From positions 638,501 through 702,500 of the forward strand of contig OZ025830.1 of assembly GCA_964019425.1 (NCBI GenBank): a stretch of 64,000 nucleotides of DNA, read 5' to 3'. The translations under genes and the position numbers were made by a program. The notes under the pieces are model-generated. The model searched no databases and had not been told where the DNA came from. It saw only the letters and a list, made by a program, of their open reading frames with translations. How positions within the stretch are numbered: position 1 is the first letter of the stretch; each line of letters starts with the position of its first letter. Below are positions 60,619-64,000 of this stretch, piece by piece. The DNA is from Flectonema sp. DT1601. Its lineage: Eukaryota; Euglenozoa; Diplonemea; Diplonemida; Diplonemidae.

Positions 60619-62531
60619 ATGAAGAAGTTTATAAGAGGGGCACAGGCAGTCAAACAAAAGGCAGGAGTGGTTCAAGGAACAACTGATGACTCGTACGATT
60701 CACTTGACAAAGAGATTAACAAGCTTCACAAAACAGCGAAGGAACTCCCAAAAGTGATAGCTGCTCTGTCTGATGGAATGAAGGCGATGTGGAAGTCGTA
60801 TTCAAAGATGACTAATGAACTAAACAAGATTCACGGAATCATTGAGCTTTCACCGCTTTATGTAGAAATGAGTCGTAAACTCGACGGTATCGGAAGTGAA
60901 TTAGAATCTCCACACCTGGAAAAGTTGCAAGCTGACCTCTCTGAAAGTGCTATCGATGTTCTTCGTCGATTTGAATCTGATATAAAAAGTCTGGATCACA
61001 TAAGAGAAGAACGTGGTAAGAGAAGATTAGAATTCGATGCCGTGAGAGAGAAGACCGCTAAGAAGGAATCAGAACTTAAAAAGAAAGGAAAAGACATCGA
61101 AACCGACGCGACAATCCGCGCCCGTCGCATCGATGTTGAAACTGCAATGAAAGCATATGAGTTTTCAAACAGTCGGTCAATTGAAGAAATGACAAAAGTG
61201 TGCTGCGTTAAAGACGACGTGTTTAAGATGACGACATATAATATTTCTGTTTTCCTCGGAGAGTATCTCCAAAAGTCAGCTGATATGATGTTCAGCGTGA
61301 AGGCGATGTATGAGAATGCCCTTCATGGAGGTGAAGTCTATCGAAAAGAAACATCTCAACAACTACCAACACCTCCACCTGCTCCGGTTCCATGTTCGCC
61401 GATCGGTTCGGCGCAGTCACAGCAGCAGACACAGCAGCAGCAGCAACAGGAGTCGCAGCAGGAGTCGCCCGGAGAGCAGCAAGAGTCGGTAGCAGCTCCC
61501 GTGCCTGCACCTGTATCTCTATCACCTCCTGCAGAAGAAAAGAAAGATGCGAAACCTGATGAACCTAAAAAAACTGTTGCTCTTGGAACATGTCCTCCTC
61601 CTCTTGACACTGCAGCAACGGGTTCTCCAGGATCACCTGATGTTGTTGTGCCACCTGCTACTACTACGCTTTCATCTAACCAAGGTGTTATGGGATACGC
61701 TGATTCTGTTAAGGTTGATACCGCTGTTGTTGCAAGGCCTTCTGAACAGTCACAAGATTCTCCTAGCGAAGGTTTGTATTATTTCTTACTCCATACTGGA
61801 ATACCTTTATTTGGTAAGACGATCAGGCTCCGTAGCTGTTTCCTTCCAAATGATACTACTTTCTTGGGATCAACGGTTCTCGTTTCCCAGGTATTCTACT
61901 GTTTTTGTTCTTGACTTCCTGTCTTTAGGTTTGCCAACATATGCCTTATAGCATTCTGAACATGTTCGTTTGTGGATTTAGATGCTGTATACAAAACGAT
62001 TCGGTCGGATTCGATGCTGTAATACATCAGACATAGAAATAGCCCTACTTGCTATTCCGTTCTCATGCCGTGTTGGATGTTCTCCAACATATCTGGCGGA
62101 ACCTTTTTCATCTATGAGGGCATATATATCACTCCGAATTTAGGTCATTCCTAATACATCAATATTTTCACCCTACGTCTGATGTTTCGTAGCGACGTGC
62201 ACCTCGTTCAGTAATTTCTTATCTATTGAATACTGCATTGTGGAATCCTGTATTGTTGTGATGAACTGCCGGTTCTTTTTGTAGACCCGCTTCTACTCGA
62301 AGTATTCTTTTGGTTAGGCTTTGTTTATCATTACTCTTCTGTCTCTGTAGCTTCTCGTGAGAAAAAAAAAAAACTTAACAAAGTAACAAAACAGTAAGCA
62401 AAAGTATACACACAGACCCGGAATCACCACAAGCAACTGAAGAAGTAAACGAAAACGAAGATGCAACAACCGATGTGAAGACTGCGGTGGAGGAAGTCCC
62501 TCCAACGGGTGAGGCGAGTACAGAATCATAG
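60619..62531 (+). CDS. BAR-domain-like protein with Pro/Gln-rich linker
   Basis: Exons 60619-61771 and 62416-62531 join in phase 1 to give 422 residues. The first ~240 residues form a long charged helical bundle with the BAR pattern: KKFIRGAQAVKQKAG at the N-terminus, YDSLDKEINKLHKTAKELP, a helix with FESDIKSLDHIREERGKRRLEFD, then an FKMTTYNISVFLGEYLQ helix. BAR dimers bind and bend membranes in endocytosis and tubulation. The rest is disordered, Pro- and Gln-rich (a CAG/CAA tract at about 61420-61490), with possible SH3-binding PPPAPVP. Exon 2 adds an acidic tail (EEVNENEDATTDVK) that is only in frame after splicing. The start follows CCCACATCAG at 60601. Confidence 0.8.
61772..62415 (+). 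other. swollen cis-intron in BAR gene
   Basis: At 644 nt, about ten times the usual size. The donor is GTTTGT and the acceptor AGTATACACACAG, joining in phase 1. The interior (about 61800-62340) lacks the homopolymers typical of non-coding DNA here and looks like inserted sequence. I could not identify a protein in it on either strand. Confidence 0.75.
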
Positions 62532-62552
62532 TATTCTGCCTTAAAATTATTA

Positions 62553-62594
<42 letters not shown>

Positions 62595-64000
62595 ATCTTC
62601 TTCCAACCCCGAACGAGATGGATTTTGGTATTGGGGGCAAAAAAAAAAAAACGAGCATGGCTTTCCTTTTTTTTCTACTTTTTTCCCCTTCTTTCCTGAC
62701 ACAACTTTCACTTCCCACCTTAGCAAATGAAAGGCTGCGAGCAGCGATCACCATCGAAACAGGCAGGGAAAAGTCTTCATAAATCATTAGTGTCTGCGGA
62801 TAAAAACCGCTGCAACCTTGTGATCAAAAGCAATATGTCTACATTGCACTAAGTGAATAATATACTGCTGTAAAAAGAGAAACAAAAAAAAATATGAATC
62901 TCTTTCTCATAGACAAGAGTTGAATCTGCTAAGGTGCAGACTGTATCTTCATTTGACTCGGGGAGAAGACAGAAAAACATGAATTTATTGTTCCTTTCTT
63001 CGATTTTTTTAAAGTGAACCAATGAAGGTCTGTTGTGTGAGGAAAGGAAGAGAAATCCTTAGCCCGCATTTTCTTTTTTTTTCGATAGCAAGTAAGTTTT
63101 TTTTTTTTTTTTTTTTGGCTATCCCGAAAACCTAATCCCGTGCTGTCCATATTGATGACGCTCGGTGTAAATAAATAACAACTGGAAAAAAAAAAAAAAG
63201 AAGAAGAACGAATGAAAAAAAGGGAAAAAAAATAAAAATATGAAGAAAACTGAACAAAATTCCTTCTCCCCGTTAAAGATGTTGTACTATTTCTTGGCTA
63301 CCCCCCAACGTAGATAATCTATTTTCAAAATTTATTTGAAAATTGCATTTGTAAGCGAGTGGTTCAGCTAGCCGATTGTAACTACTACTATTTGTTGCTT
63401 ACACCAAAAGATATTTGTGCAAACAAAATAAAAAACGCATTCTTTTTAAGAAATTTACTTTTTCTGCGCTATCGGAGGGAACAGCTTGTGAACTGAATTG
63501 AAATGAAGCTAGAATAGTGCAAAACAAAAAAAAAAAACAAAAAAAAACGACGAAAGCAACAGCATAGAGAATCTCTAATACTTTCATAAAAAAAAAATAA
63601 AAAAACACACCACTTTTGTGGTTAAACTATTGCACTGATATCTCGGCATCACTTTTTACCGTGAGGTGATCTATCTCTGTTTATTTTATAGGGAAACTTC
63701 CGAAGAGCCGAATGATGCGCGAATAAAAAAAAAAATTAGTGATGGTCTTCTTTATAATGTTGATTATTTGGTGCTTATTTTATTATTATTTTTTGTTTTT
63801 GTGTGTCGTCATGCGTCGATCAGTTCGGTGATTCGATGATGTTTTTTGTTCTTTTTTTTTGTAGGGTGAATTTTTGAATTCCTCGATCCACTACCCGTCC
63901 CTATCCCCATGCAACAAGTAGGACAATACTCACAGTAGAACGGACAATTTACTTGGTCTTCCTGTTCGTATTATTTCCAAGAAAAGTAAACAACGTCTAC
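62532..64000. other. downstream region without a supported gene
   Basis: A/T runs (a T run of about 33 at 62560) and unremarkable sequence. A TTTTTTTTTGTAG at about 63865 could be the acceptor of a gene beyond the window; the ATG that follows opens only a nine-codon frame. Confidence 0.5.

Noticed and set aside
1-64000. CRISPR arrays, operons with Shine-Dalgarno sites, phage or integron features
   Set aside because: The gene structure is eukaryotic (introns, leaders); no prokaryotic features were seen.

Overview
This window reads as nuclear DNA of a flagellated protist, and the layout suggests a euglenozoan or another lineage with polycistronic transcription and spliced-leader trans-splicing. 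Every convincing gene (about 23) lies on the plus strand. Nearly every start codon sits a short distance (about 8-60 nt) behind a pyrimidine-rich stretch ending in AG. Intergenic DNA is full of A and T homopolymers of 15-30 nt. TAA, TGA and TAG all act as stops, so the code looks standard. An EFHC/RIB72-type axonemal protein points to a flagellum. The lineage is inferred: no rRNA, tRNA or proven spliced-leader gene is visible.

Layout. 1-9.5 kb: an ATP-grasp-like protein and a transmembrane receptor-like Ser/Thr kinase. 9.5-16 kb: a MYND-finger protein, an EFHC/RIB72-like three-DM10 EF-hand protein and a two-domain rhodanese. 16-22.5 kb: two tiny proteins with N-terminal myristoylation/palmitoylation motifs (MGGC, MGNC), a small membrane protein, and a large MGNC protein carrying two cyclic-nucleotide-binding-type domains; diverged repeats lie between them. 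23.5-31.7 kb: a JmjC-like protein without metal ligands, a DeSI/PPPDE-PUL protein, a 31-residue Sec61-beta-like protein, an unknown membrane protein and a cysteine-rich secreted protein. 34-42 kb: a LURP-one/tubby-like protein, a caspase-like protease, an ankyrin-GIDE membrane protein and a Golgi-type sulfotransferase. 43-49 kb: a SAP-domain nuclear protein, VPS55, a coiled-coil protein and a decayed piggyBac transposon bounded by TTAA. 53.6-62.5 kb: a surface subtilisin with EGF and CUB domains, a tandem duplication of unknown non-coding sequence, a coiled-coil protein and a BAR-domain protein.

At least ten cis-introns can be defined by reading frame. Most are 60-90 nt, start GTATGT, and are T-rich at the 5' end and A/C-rich at the 3' end, with no polypyrimidine tract before the AG. 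The upstream AGs of genes are the opposite: pyrimidine-rich. Two introns are swollen to 486 and 644 nt by inserted sequence. Several genes suggest work at membranes (lipid-anchored proteins, VPS55, BAR, Sec61-beta, sulfotransferase, surface protease, receptor kinase), but the genes do not form one obvious pathway, as expected for polycistronic arrays.
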